This document shows positions 25,021 to 32,597 of a DNA stretch of 64,000 nucleotides, piece by piece (positions within the stretch are counted from its first letter, which is position 1; every line of letters starts with the position of its first letter). The stretch lies in NCBI RefSeq assembly GCF_003992665.1, contig NZ_RZMX01000032.1, positions 1-64,000 of the forward strand, read 5' to 3'. A model generated the notes under the pieces. The model worked only from the letters and a program-made list of their open reading frames with translations. It had not been told where the DNA came from and searched no databases. The translations under genes and the position numbers were made by a program. Source of the stretch: Pelagibacterium montanilacus. GTDB taxonomy: Bacteria; Pseudomonadota; Alphaproteobacteria; Rhizobiales; Devosiaceae.

Positions 25021-26325
25021 ATGCAGCCTAAGGTATCGGTAAAAAAGCTCTACAAGGTTTTCGGGGACGCCCCGGACGAGGCTCTCGAGCGCCTCGAACG
25101 CGGAGAAAAGAAGGAAGCCATTTTCGAGGCCACGGGATCGACCGTGGGTGTGCAGAACGCAAATTTCGATGTCGGCGAAGGCGAAATCTTCGTCGTCATG
25201 GGACTTTCAGGCTCGGGCAAGTCAACGCTCGTGCGCATGCTCAATGGACTGATCCCGCCCACTTCGGGTGAAGTGCTGATCGATGGCGAGGACGTGGCGA
25301 GCTGCGACAAGCAGACCCTGCGCCGTATCCGCCGCTCCAAGATCACCATGGTTTTCCAGCATTTCGCGCTGTTCCCGCACTGGACGGTGGCCGAGAACGC
25401 TGCCTACGGGCTCAAGATCAAGGGCGTCTCCGCCTCCGAGCGCCGCAAGCGCGCCATCACGGCGCTCGATCAGGTGGGCCTTTCCTCCTGGGCCGATTCG
25501 CTCCCCTCAGAGCTCTCGGGCGGAATGCAGCAGCGTGTGGGCCTTGCCCGCGGGCTGGCGACGGATGCCGAAATCCTTCTGATGGACGAGCCCTTCGGGG
25601 CGCTCGATCCGCTGATCCGGCGCGAAATGCAGGATGAGCTGATCGTCTTGCAAAAAACGCTCAAGAAGACCATCGTCTTCATCACCCACGATCTCAACGA
25701 AGCTTTGCTCCTGGGCGATCGCATCGCGATCATGCAGGACGGCCGCTTCGTGCAGGTGGGCACCGCCCAGGAGATCGTCTCGAATCCCGCCGACGATTAC
25801 GTCGCGGCCTTTGTGGCCGACATCGACCGGGGCCGGGTGTTCACCGCCGACAATGTCTCCTCCGATCCTGCTGCCGTCACGCTCGGCAAGGACAGCGCCG
25901 AGGACGCGATGCGGGTGATGGAAGACCTCAATCGCCACGCGCTCTACGTGCTCGACGACGCGCGGCACGTGGCCGGTATCGTCACCTATCAGGATCTGGC
26001 CACCGGGCTGAACGAAGAGGGCTCGAACGATGACCTTCTGCGCGACAAGCTCCAGGCCGAATATCCCACCGCGGAAGGCGACGCCCAGCTTCACGAGCTT
26101 TATGCGGCCGCCAGCGAGGGCCTGCCCATCGCGGTGACCGACGACGAGGACCGTCTGGTCGGCATCGTCGAGCCTGAAGCGGTGTTCGCCCAGCTTTCGG
26201 GCGAAGAGACCGCCGAGCGCACCGACACCGCCGATCCAGGGCCTGAACCCGACGCCGACGAACCCGTCGCGGACCGGACGCCCGAAGACACCAAAGAAAA
26301 AGAAAGGGACACCGCCAATGTTTAG
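25021..26325 (+). CDS. proV: Glycine betaine/proline ABC transporter ATP-binding protein
   Basis: A 434-residue ATPase. The N-terminal extension (KVSVKKLYKVFGDAPDEALE) is typical of ProV/OpuAA. Walker A is GLSGSGKST (61-69), the signature LSGGMQQR and Walker B ILLMDEPFGALD. A CBS-domain pair follows at about residues 280-395 (EDAMRVMEDLNRHALYVLDD, then GIVTYQDLATGL), which in OpuA senses ionic strength. A Glu/Asp-rich tail ends the protein. It overlaps proW by eight bases. It energises uptake of glycine betaine or related osmolytes. Confidence 0.93.
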   Translation: MQPKVSVKKLYKVFGDAPDEALERLERGEKKEAIFEATGSTVGVQNANFDVGEGEIFVVMGLSGSGKSTLVRMLNGLIPPTSGEVLIDGEDVASCDKQTLRRIRRSKITMVFQHFALFPHWTVAENAAYGLKIKGVSASERRKRAITALDQVGLSSWADSLPSELSGGMQQRVGLARGLATDAEILLMDEPFGALDPLIRREMQDELIVLQKTLKKTIVFITHDLNEALLLGDRIAIMQDGRFVQVGTAQEIVSNPADDYVAAFVADIDRGRVFTADNVSSDPAAVTLGKDSAEDAMRVMEDLNRHALYVLDDARHVAGIVTYQDLATGLNEEGSNDDLLRDKLQAEYPTAEGDAQLHELYAAASEGLPIAVTDDEDRLVGIVEPEAVFAQLSGEETAERTDTADPGPEPDADEPVADRTPEDTKEKERDTANV

Positions 26326-27250
26326 TCCCTCCGATATTCTCATCATTCCGTTCGACGACTGGGTGAACGATTTTGTTCGCGGCTGGCTCGTGCCCAATTT
26401 CCGGGAGTTCTTCCGGGCGGCACAGGTGCCGATCACCGCTGTGCTCAACGGGCTCAACGGTGTGCTCCAGACCATTCCGATGCTCGTGATGACAGCCCTT
26501 TTCGCTCTGGCGAGCTGGAAGTGGGCCGGACGCGGCATTGCGATCTTCACCATCGCGGGCTTTTTCTTCATCGACATGATCGAGCTGTGGCCCGAGACGA
26601 TGACGACGCTCGCCATGATCATCACCGCGGTGCTGTTCTGTGCCGTCATCGGGGTGCCGCTCGGCATCCTGGGCGCGCGCAGCAATCGCCTCTGGGCGGT
26701 CCTGCGGCCGATCCTCGATATCATGCAGACGATCCCGTCCTTCGTTTATCTCGTGCCCATCGTCATGCTGTTCGGCGTGGGCACCACGCCGGGCATCATC
26801 GCAACGATCATCTTTGCCCTGCCGCCCATCGTGCGCCTGACCAATCTGGGCATCCGCAATGTGCGCGGGGACCTGATCGAGGCCGCCCACGCCTTCGGGT
26901 CCACATCGCGCCAGATGCTCTGGGACGTGCAGTTGCCGCTGGCGCTGCGCACCATCATGGCCGGGCTCAACCAGACCCTGATGCTCGCGCTTTCGATGGT
27001 GGTGATCACTGCGCTGATCGGCGCGGGCGGGCTCGGGCTCGTGGTCAACACCGGCCTTGGACGTCTCGATGTCGGCGGCGCGACCGCAGGCGGGGTCGGG
27101 ATCGTGATCCTGGCGATCGTTCTGGACCGCATCACACAGGGCATGGGCGAAGCCAACGGGGTGGCGACGTTCTCGCTGCGCCAGGCCTTCTCCAACCTCT
27201 TTCGCTCCCGCGGGTCCCAGCCCGTCGGCGAAACCGGCAAGGCGGGTTAG
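26318..27250 (+). CDS. proW: Glycine betaine/proline ABC transporter permease
   Basis: A 310-residue inner-membrane permease. The opening FDDWVNDFVRGWLVPNFREF matches the ProW N-terminal region that precedes the helices. The coupling loop is EAAHAFGSTSRQMLWDVQLPLA, and NQTLMLALSMVVITALIGAGGLG is strongly conserved in ProW. The ATG at 26318 overlaps the proV stop codon. The spacer to proX holds a degraded copy of a dispersed repeat. Confidence 0.93.
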   Translation: MFSPSDILIIPFDDWVNDFVRGWLVPNFREFFRAAQVPITAVLNGLNGVLQTIPMLVMTALFALASWKWAGRGIAIFTIAGFFFIDMIELWPETMTTLAMIITAVLFCAVIGVPLGILGARSNRLWAVLRPILDIMQTIPSFVYLVPIVMLFGVGTTPGIIATIIFALPPIVRLTNLGIRNVRGDLIEAAHAFGSTSRQMLWDVQLPLALRTIMAGLNQTLMLALSMVVITALIGAGGLGLVVNTGLGRLDVGGATAGGVGIVILAIVLDRITQGMGEANGVATFSLRQAFSNLFRSRGSQPVGETGKAG

Positions 27251-27262
27251 ACCCGCCGCCAC

Positions 27263-27330
27263 CCAAGCGCCTCCTGGAAACGCGGAAACGCCTTTCCTTT
27301 TCAAAAGGTGCGACACTCCGGGACGGGAGC
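27263..27330 (+). repeat. Degenerate copy of the dispersed stem-loop repeat (copy D)
   Basis: CTCCTGGAAACGCGGAAACG followed by CCTTTTCAAAAGGTGCGACA keeps the CTGGAAACG and GCGACA elements of the family seen at 11632 and 43801, in shuffled order. CCTTTTCAAAAGG is a perfect palindrome. It lies between proW and proX and may shape the mRNA there. The family assignment is tentative. Confidence 0.4.
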
Positions 27331-27403
27331 TTTCCCGTTCCTCCAAATGGCGGGCACGAGGTCCGTCATAACCGACCAAAACCAAAAAAGGAGACTTGCC
27401 ATC

Positions 27404-28426
27404 ATGTTCGGTCTCAAATCCCTTGCTACCGTCGGCGCTGCCGCCCTTCTCGCTGCCAGCGCCCTTCCCGCCACCGCCCAGGACATGCCGGGCGAAGGCG
27501 TCGAGCTTCTCATGGCCCAGCCGACCTGGGACACGGGCTGGTTCCACACCGAAATCTATCGTCAGCTCTTTGAAGAACTCGGCTATTCGACCGCGGACAC
27601 GATCACGCTCGACAACCCTGCCTTTTATCAGTCGGTCGCTTTTGGTGACGTGACCCTTTGGGTCGATGGCTGGTTCCCGCTGCACAACACCTATCGCGAC
27701 ACCTTCGAAGAGGGTGCCGAGGTCGTGGGTGCCGTGGCTGAAGGCGGCGCGCTGGAAGGCTATCTCGTGGACGCGGCGAGTGCCGAGGAATTCGGCATCA
27801 CCTCGCTCGAGGACTTCAAGCGCGACGAGGTCAAAGAAGCCTTCGACCGCAATGGCGACGGGCTTGCCGATCTGGTTGCCTGCCCTCCGGGCTGGGGCTG
27901 CGAGATCAACATCGAGCACCATCTCGATGCCTATGATTTGCGCGACCATGTGAGCCCCATCAAGGCCGGTTATTCGGCATCGATGGCTGACGCGGTTGCC
28001 GCTTATGGCGCGGGCGAGTCGATCTTTTTCTACACCTGGACCCCGAACTGGACCGTCAACGAACTGGTCCCGGGCGAAGACGTGGTGTGGATCGAGGTTC
28101 CGGAAGTCGATCTGCCTGAGGACCTGATGGATCTCGCCGACGCGGCGACCATGGAAGGCATCGAAGGCTGCGTCTCCGATCCGTGCACGCTGGGCTTCCC
28201 GGCCAACGACATCGTGGCCGTCGCCAACAGCGAGTTCCTGGACGCCAACCCGGCTGCCCGGGCACTGCTCGAGGAAGTCAGCATCCCGCTTTCGGATATC
28301 TTCGCCCAGAACGCGGCGATGAACGATGGCGACGACGACATCGAGGCTCAGGCCAGCCAGTGGATCGAAGACAACCGCGACACGGTCGACGGTTGGCTCG
28401 AGGCTGCCCGCAGCGCCGCATCCTAA
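27404..28426 (+). CDS. proX: Glycine betaine/proline ABC transporter periplasmic binding protein
   Basis: A 340-residue secreted protein. The signal peptide spans about residues 1-25 (ending ATAQ). Strong E. coli ProX signatures are present: DRNGDGLADLVACPPGWGCE (compare DTNGDGKADL and NPGWGCE) and ESIFFYTWTPNWTVNELVPG, which contribute aromatic betaine-binding residues. The ATG at 27404 is preferred because AAAAAAGGAGA precedes it and it opens the signal. It binds glycine or proline betaine for ProVW. An intrinsic terminator closes the operon. Confidence 0.94.
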   Translation: MFGLKSLATVGAAALLAASALPATAQDMPGEGVELLMAQPTWDTGWFHTEIYRQLFEELGYSTADTITLDNPAFYQSVAFGDVTLWVDGWFPLHNTYRDTFEEGAEVVGAVAEGGALEGYLVDAASAEEFGITSLEDFKRDEVKEAFDRNGDGLADLVACPPGWGCEINIEHHLDAYDLRDHVSPIKAGYSASMADAVAAYGAGESIFFYTWTPNWTVNELVPGEDVVWIEVPEVDLPEDLMDLADAATMEGIEGCVSDPCTLGFPANDIVAVANSEFLDANPAARALLEEVSIPLSDIFAQNAAMNDGDDDIEAQASQWIEDNRDTVDGWLEAARSAAS

Positions 28427-28454
28427 GCGCAGCGCTCACGCCTGAACACTGAAG

Positions 28455-28485
28455 ATGGGCCGGGGTTTCCCCCGGCCCATTTTTC
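28455..28485 (+). terminator. Rho-independent terminator of proVWX
   Basis: ATGGGCCGGGG (28455-28465) and CCCCGGCCCAT (28470-28480) form a perfect 11-bp stem with a 4-base loop, followed by TTTTTCTT. It lies 28 bases after the proX stop codon. Confidence 0.92.
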
Positions 28486-28521
28486 TTGGCGCCACGTTCC
28501 CGTCACCGCCCCCGGCTGGCC

Positions 28522-29643
28522 TCAGCAGTGCCGGTTCTCGGGGTCAAACGGCTTGAAGTGCTTGGACAGTTTCAGGCTCTGGGCCTGGTAGTTCGAGCCC
28601 AGCGCCGTGCCGTAGAGGGTGTCGGGACGCTCGGCCATCTTCTCGTAGAGCAATCGTCCGATGGTCTGGCCATGGCCCAGAAGGAACGGCACTTCCCGGC
28701 TGCGCACCTCGAGCACGGCGCGCGCGCCCGCGCCCCCCGCCGGCGAATGGCCGAAGCCCGGGTCGAAAAAGCCCGCGTAATGGACGCGGAATTCCCCCAC
28801 CAGCGGATCGAACGGCACCATCTCTGCGGCAAAGTCGGGAGGCACATGCACGCTTTCGCGCGAGACGAGAATGTAGAATTCGTCCGGGTCCAGGATCAGC
28901 TCACCGCCACCGCGATTGTAGAGCGGGTCCCAATAGTCGAGCACATCGAGCCCGTCCTTGCGGTCCACGTCCACCACCGCGGTGTGGCGCTTGGAGCGGA
29001 ACCCGATCAGCCCGTTGCGGCCCTCGCCCTGGAGGTCGATCGAGAGCGACACGCCCTCTCCCACATCCATGTTGGGGTCGAGCACCAGTGTATGGGCCTC
29101 ATGGGCGGCCTTGTGCGCCTCGGGCGAAAGCCGGGGGTGGCCCGAGCGGAACCGCATCTGGGAGAGCCGGGAGCCCGTGCGCACCAGCACCGGAAAGGTG
29201 CGCGGGGAAATCTCGAGATAGAGCGGGCCGGAGTAGCCCGCCGGGATCGTATCGAAGCTGCGCCCGCTGTCGGCGATCACGCGGGTGAAGATGTCGAGCC
29301 GGCCGGTCGAGCTCTTGGGATTGGCCGCCGCCGCCACGTCGTCTGGCAGATCCAGCGTCTCTAGCAGGGGCACGATATAGACGCAGCCGCGCTCGAGCAC
29401 GGCGCCGCCCGAAAGATCGATCTCGTGCAGCTTGAGGCTTTCCACCCGCTCGGCGACCGAGCGGCCGGGCCCGGGCAGAAAGCTCGAGCGGACCCGCAGG
29501 GCCTTCTCGCCCAGGCGCAGATCGAGACTGGCGGGTTGAATCTGGTCGGGATCGAACGGACGCCCGGGGGTGATCGCACCTGTCTGGGCGAGCTCGCCGA
29601 TCAGACGCGCCGAAAATATGCCTTCGGGCCAGTGGCGGCTCAT
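28522..29643 (-). CDS. dcd: 2'-deoxycytidine 5'-triphosphate deaminase, long alphaproteobacterial form
   Basis: A 373-residue protein, about twice the length of E. coli Dcd, apparently two dUTPase-fold domains in tandem. Domain 1 has SLDLRLGEKALRVR, NPKSSTGRLDIFTRV (the phosphate-binding Ser-Ser and Arg) and SGPLYLEISPRTFPV with the catalytic Glu. Domain 2 (GVSLSIDLQGEGRNGLIG to FLLGHGQTIGRLLYEKM) repeats the fold. It deaminates dCTP to dUTP for thymidylate synthesis. It is a single gene divergent from metZ. The assignment follows the alphaproteobacterial family. Confidence 0.9.
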   Translation of the reverse strand: MSRHWPEGIFSARLIGELAQTGAITPGRPFDPDQIQPASLDLRLGEKALRVRSSFLPGPGRSVAERVESLKLHEIDLSGGAVLERGCVYIVPLLETLDLPDDVAAAANPKSSTGRLDIFTRVIADSGRSFDTIPAGYSGPLYLEISPRTFPVLVRTGSRLSQMRFRSGHPRLSPEAHKAAHEAHTLVLDPNMDVGEGVSLSIDLQGEGRNGLIGFRSKRHTAVVDVDRKDGLDVLDYWDPLYNRGGGELILDPDEFYILVSRESVHVPPDFAAEMVPFDPLVGEFRVHYAGFFDPGFGHSPAGGAGARAVLEVRSREVPFLLGHGQTIGRLLYEKMAERPDTLYGTALGSNYQAQSLKLSKHFKPFDPENRHC

Positions 29644-29695
29644 GGGCTTTTATGCTCCCTCACGGTGTTCTGCTCTGGCTTAACAACCTCCAAGA

Positions 29696-29723
29696 TTGAC
29701 GCCAAGCGCCATTTGGCGGTAAT
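29696..29723 (+). promoter_or_regulatory. Putative sigma-70 promoter of metZ
   Basis: TTGACG (29696-29701), a 16-base spacer and GGTAAT (29718-29723) fit a housekeeping promoter. The spacer contains a dyad, CGCCA-TT-TGGCG. The predicted start at about 29730 would put the hairpin CGGGCAT-N5-ATGCCCG (29733-29751) at the very 5' end of the leader, ahead of the riboswitch. Confidence 0.45.
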
Positions 29724-29749
29724 TGGGCGTGTCGGGCATGGAAAATGCC

Positions 29750-29812
29750 CGCGGGTGGTGATTTGGCCGGTCAGATTGCAGGCCACCGAAAACAAGCTGC
29801 TAAAGCGACCCT
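29750..29812 (+). ncRNA. SAM-II riboswitch
   Basis: The conserved core is present in order: GGTGGTGATTTGGCC (from 29754), TTGCAGGCCACC, then the pseudoknot tail AACAAGCTGCTAAAGCG. This matches the SAM-II class, which is almost confined to alphaproteobacteria and precedes methionine genes (metA, metX, metZ). S-adenosylmethionine binding should switch off metZ. The intrinsic terminator follows at once, which indicates transcriptional attenuation. Confidence 0.93.
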
Positions 29813-29817
29813 TCGCG

Positions 29818-29845
29818 AACCGGCCGCCCTGCGCGCCGGTTTTTT
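29818..29845 (+). terminator. Riboswitch-controlled intrinsic terminator before metZ
   Basis: AACCGGC (29818-29824) and GCCGGTT (29835-29841) form a 7-bp stem around a 10-base loop, followed by a run of six T. It lies directly between the SAM-II riboswitch and the metZ start codon, so it is the likely expression platform. Confidence 0.85.
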
Positions 29846-29864
29846 GCATTGAAGGTCCCCGATC

Positions 29865-31070
29865 ATGTCCCACCCCGACAACCCGCTCTCCGATCCCGCC
29901 CGTCGCAAGGCGCAGACGATGCTGGTCCACGGGGGCACCGAGCGCAGCCAGCACGGGGAGACGTCCGAGGCGATCTATTTCAATTCCGGTTTCGTCTATC
30001 CCACCTCCGGGTCCGCCGAGGCCCGGTTCAAGGGCGAGGAACCCGGACACCTTTATTCGCGCTTTTCCAACCCCACCGTCGAGATGTTCCAGCAGCGCGC
30101 GGCGCTGCTTGAAGGCGCCGAGGCCGCGCGGGGCACCGCGACGGGCATGGCTGCGGTCACCACCGCGCTCATGGCCCAGGTCCGGGCCGGGGATCATGTG
30201 GTCGCCGCCCGCGCGCTCTTTGGCGGGTGCCGCTATGTGGTCGAAACCTACCTGCCGCGCTGGGGGGTGGAGTCCACGCTGGTCGATGGCCGCAATCCGG
30301 AAAATTTCGCCCGCGCCATGCGGCCCAACACCCGGGTGATCTTCGTTGAGACCCCGACCAACCCCACGCTCGACCTTGTGGATCTGCGCGCGGTCGCCGA
30401 TATCACCCATGCCCATGGCGCGCTTCTGGTGGTCGACAACGTCTTTGCCACCCCGCTCTGGCAGAAGCCGCTGGCGCTCGGCGCCGATCTCGTCACCTAT
30501 TCGGCCACCAAGCACATGGACGGCCAGGGCCGCGCCATGGGCGGGGTGATCCTGGGCTCGCGCGCGCTGATCGAAGGCGATATCCACACCATCATTCGCC
30601 AGACCGGCCCGTCCATGAGCCCGTTCAACGCCTGGGTGCTGCTCAAGGGGCTCGAAACGCTGCCCGTGCGCGTCCGGGCCATGACCGAGAGCGCCGAAAA
30701 GGTGGCAAATTTCCTCGCCGATCACCCCAAGGTCGAGGTGATGGCCTATCCCCATCACCCCTCCCATCCGCAATACGATCTCGCCATGGCCCAGATGGAG
30801 CGCGGCTCGACACTGGTCGCCTTCTCGGTCAAGGGCGGCAAGAACGCGGCCTTCAAGCTTGCGGACGCCCTGGCGCTCATCGCGATCTCGAACAATCTGG
30901 GCGATGCCAAGTCGATCATCTCCCACCCCGCGACAACGACCCACCAGCGCTTCACGCCCGACGAGCTCGCCGGGATGGGCATCACTCCGGGCCTCTTGCG
31001 CCTCTCGGTCGGGCTCGAGGACGCCGACGATCTGATCACGGACCTTTCGTTCGGGCTCGATCAGGTCTAG
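29865..31070 (+). CDS. metZ: O-succinylhomoserine sulfhydrylase
   Basis: A 401-residue Cys/Met-metabolism PLP enzyme. The PLP lysine is Lys216 in YSATKHMDGQGR, and FVETPTNPTLDLVDL (160-174) and the DNVFATP loop (191-197) are typical. It makes homocysteine from O-succinylhomoserine and sulfide by direct sulfhydrylation. The SAM-II riboswitch directly upstream fixes it in methionine synthesis and separates it from catabolic relatives such as gamma-lyase. The ATG lies 19 bases after the terminator. Confidence 0.92.
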   Translation: MSHPDNPLSDPARRKAQTMLVHGGTERSQHGETSEAIYFNSGFVYPTSGSAEARFKGEEPGHLYSRFSNPTVEMFQQRAALLEGAEAARGTATGMAAVTTALMAQVRAGDHVVAARALFGGCRYVVETYLPRWGVESTLVDGRNPENFARAMRPNTRVIFVETPTNPTLDLVDLRAVADITHAHGALLVVDNVFATPLWQKPLALGADLVTYSATKHMDGQGRAMGGVILGSRALIEGDIHTIIRQTGPSMSPFNAWVLLKGLETLPVRVRAMTESAEKVANFLADHPKVEVMAYPHHPSHPQYDLAMAQMERGSTLVAFSVKGGKNAAFKLADALALIAISNNLGDAKSIISHPATTTHQRFTPDELAGMGITPGLLRLSVGLEDADDLITDLSFGLDQV

Positions 31071-31129
31071 GGATCGGACGACGCGAGGGGTTCACGGCGC
31101 ATCGCCACAGCGCGACGGTTTGGCAGGGC

Positions 31130-32578
31130 ATGGATTTTCGGACCATCTTTTCGGCCATCGGCGCCCTGACGGTCGCGCTGGGACTGGCCATGCTGCTGCC
31201 GGCGCTCGCCGACATCGTCTATGGCAATGACGACTGGCTGGTCTTCATCGCGTCCTCTCTGATCACCACCATTCTGGGCGCGGGCATGTGGGCCGCCTCG
31301 AGCGGGGGCAGCCGGTCCGAGCTCAATCTGCGCCAGGCCTTCCTCATGACGACGATGATCTGGGTGGTGCTCACCGGGTTCGGCGCCCTGCCGCTCTATC
31401 TGTCCGATCTCGGGCTCGGGATCACCGACGCGATGTTTGAATCGATGTCGGGGATCACCACCACCGGCGCCACGGTCATCACCACGCTCGACACCTCGCC
31501 CCCGGGCATCCTGTTGTGGCGGGCGCTCCTGCAATGGCTGGGGGGGCTGGGCGTCGTCGTGATGGCCATTGCCGTTCTGCCCATGCTGCGCGTGGGCGGC
31601 ATGCAGATGTTCCGCGCAGAGGCCTTCGAGACGCCCGACAAGATCCTGCCGCGCGCCGCGGGCATCGCGAGCGCGATGACGACGATCTATTGCATCCTGA
31701 CCTTCACGTGCACGATCGCCTACTGGGTGGCGGGCATGGAGCCGTTCGACGCCATCGCCCACGCGCTCTCCACGGTTGCGACGGGCGGTTTCTCGACCCG
31801 GGATGCCTCCCTCGCCGCGTTCGATGCTCCGGCCATCCACTATGTGGCGACCGTGTTCATGATCCTTGGTGCCCTGCCCTTCATTCTCTATGTGGGCATG
31901 TTGCAGGGCAGCTTTTCCCAGCTCTTCCGCGATTCCCAGGTGCGGCTCTTCCTGCTGCTGCTGGCCGGAGCCACGCTGGTGGTCACCCTCGTTCAGATCG
32001 CGCAGGACCTGTTCGCCGGCGAGGTGGCCTTCCGCCAGGCCGTGTTCTCGGTGGTTTCGATCATGACCGGCAGCGGGTTCGGCATTGCCGATTTCTCCGC
32101 CTGGGGACCGTTCGTGAGCTGCCTGTTTTTCATGATCATGTTCATCGGCGGGTGCACGGGCTCGACCTCGTGCGGCATCAAGATCTTCCGGTTCCAGGTG
32201 CTGGCGCGCGATCTTTACCAGCACGTCCGCCAGATCGCCTTTCCCAACCTCGTCTACGTCAAGCGCTACAATGGCCGGCCCCTGCCCGACAGCGTCTCGA
32301 CCTCGGTCCAGAGCTTCGTGCTCGTTTACATTGCGAGCTTCTTCCTGCTCGCCATCCTTCTGGGAATTTCCGGTCTCGAGCCGCTGGAATCGCTGAGCAC
32401 CGCGGCGACGACCATTTCCAATGTGGGCCCCGCGCTTGGCCCCGATCTCGGCCCGGCAGGCAATTTCGCCGGCCTGTCGGACGCCTCGAAATGGCTGATG
32501 ACCATCGGCATGCTGGTCGGTCGGCTCGAGGTTCTGATCATCCTCGTGCTCTTCACGCCCCGGTTCTGGCGGGCCTGA
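31130..32578 (+). CDS. trkH: Trk-type potassium uptake protein TrkH
   Basis: A 482-residue membrane protein with the four-fold K+-channel-like repeat. Visible filter loops include ESMSGITTTGATV, LSTVATGGFSTRD and FMIMFIGGCTGSTSCGIK, and a final TTISNVGPALGP. About ten to twelve hydrophobic helices are present. It imports K+, usually gated by the cytosolic NAD-binding subunit TrkA, which is not in the window. It lies 59 bases after metZ and ends convergently with the RND efflux gene; a CCCGCCG/CGGCGGG dyad spans the junction. Confidence 0.92.
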   Translation: MDFRTIFSAIGALTVALGLAMLLPALADIVYGNDDWLVFIASSLITTILGAGMWAASSGGSRSELNLRQAFLMTTMIWVVLTGFGALPLYLSDLGLGITDAMFESMSGITTTGATVITTLDTSPPGILLWRALLQWLGGLGVVVMAIAVLPMLRVGGMQMFRAEAFETPDKILPRAAGIASAMTTIYCILTFTCTIAYWVAGMEPFDAIAHALSTVATGGFSTRDASLAAFDAPAIHYVATVFMILGALPFILYVGMLQGSFSQLFRDSQVRLFLLLLAGATLVVTLVQIAQDLFAGEVAFRQAVFSVVSIMTGSGFGIADFSAWGPFVSCLFFMIMFIGGCTGSTSCGIKIFRFQVLARDLYQHVRQIAFPNLVYVKRYNGRPLPDSVSTSVQSFVLVYIASFFLLAILLGISGLEPLESLSTAATTISNVGPALGPDLGPAGNFAGLSDASKWLMTIGMLVGRLEVLIILVLFTPRFWRA

Positions 32579-32597
32579 CCCGCCGGTCCCGGCCCGC

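Noticed and set aside
25982-27949. Antisense frame of about 655 codons opposite proVWX
   Set aside because: Shadow of three well-supported transporter genes; product is rich in Arg, His, Asp and lacks any motif.
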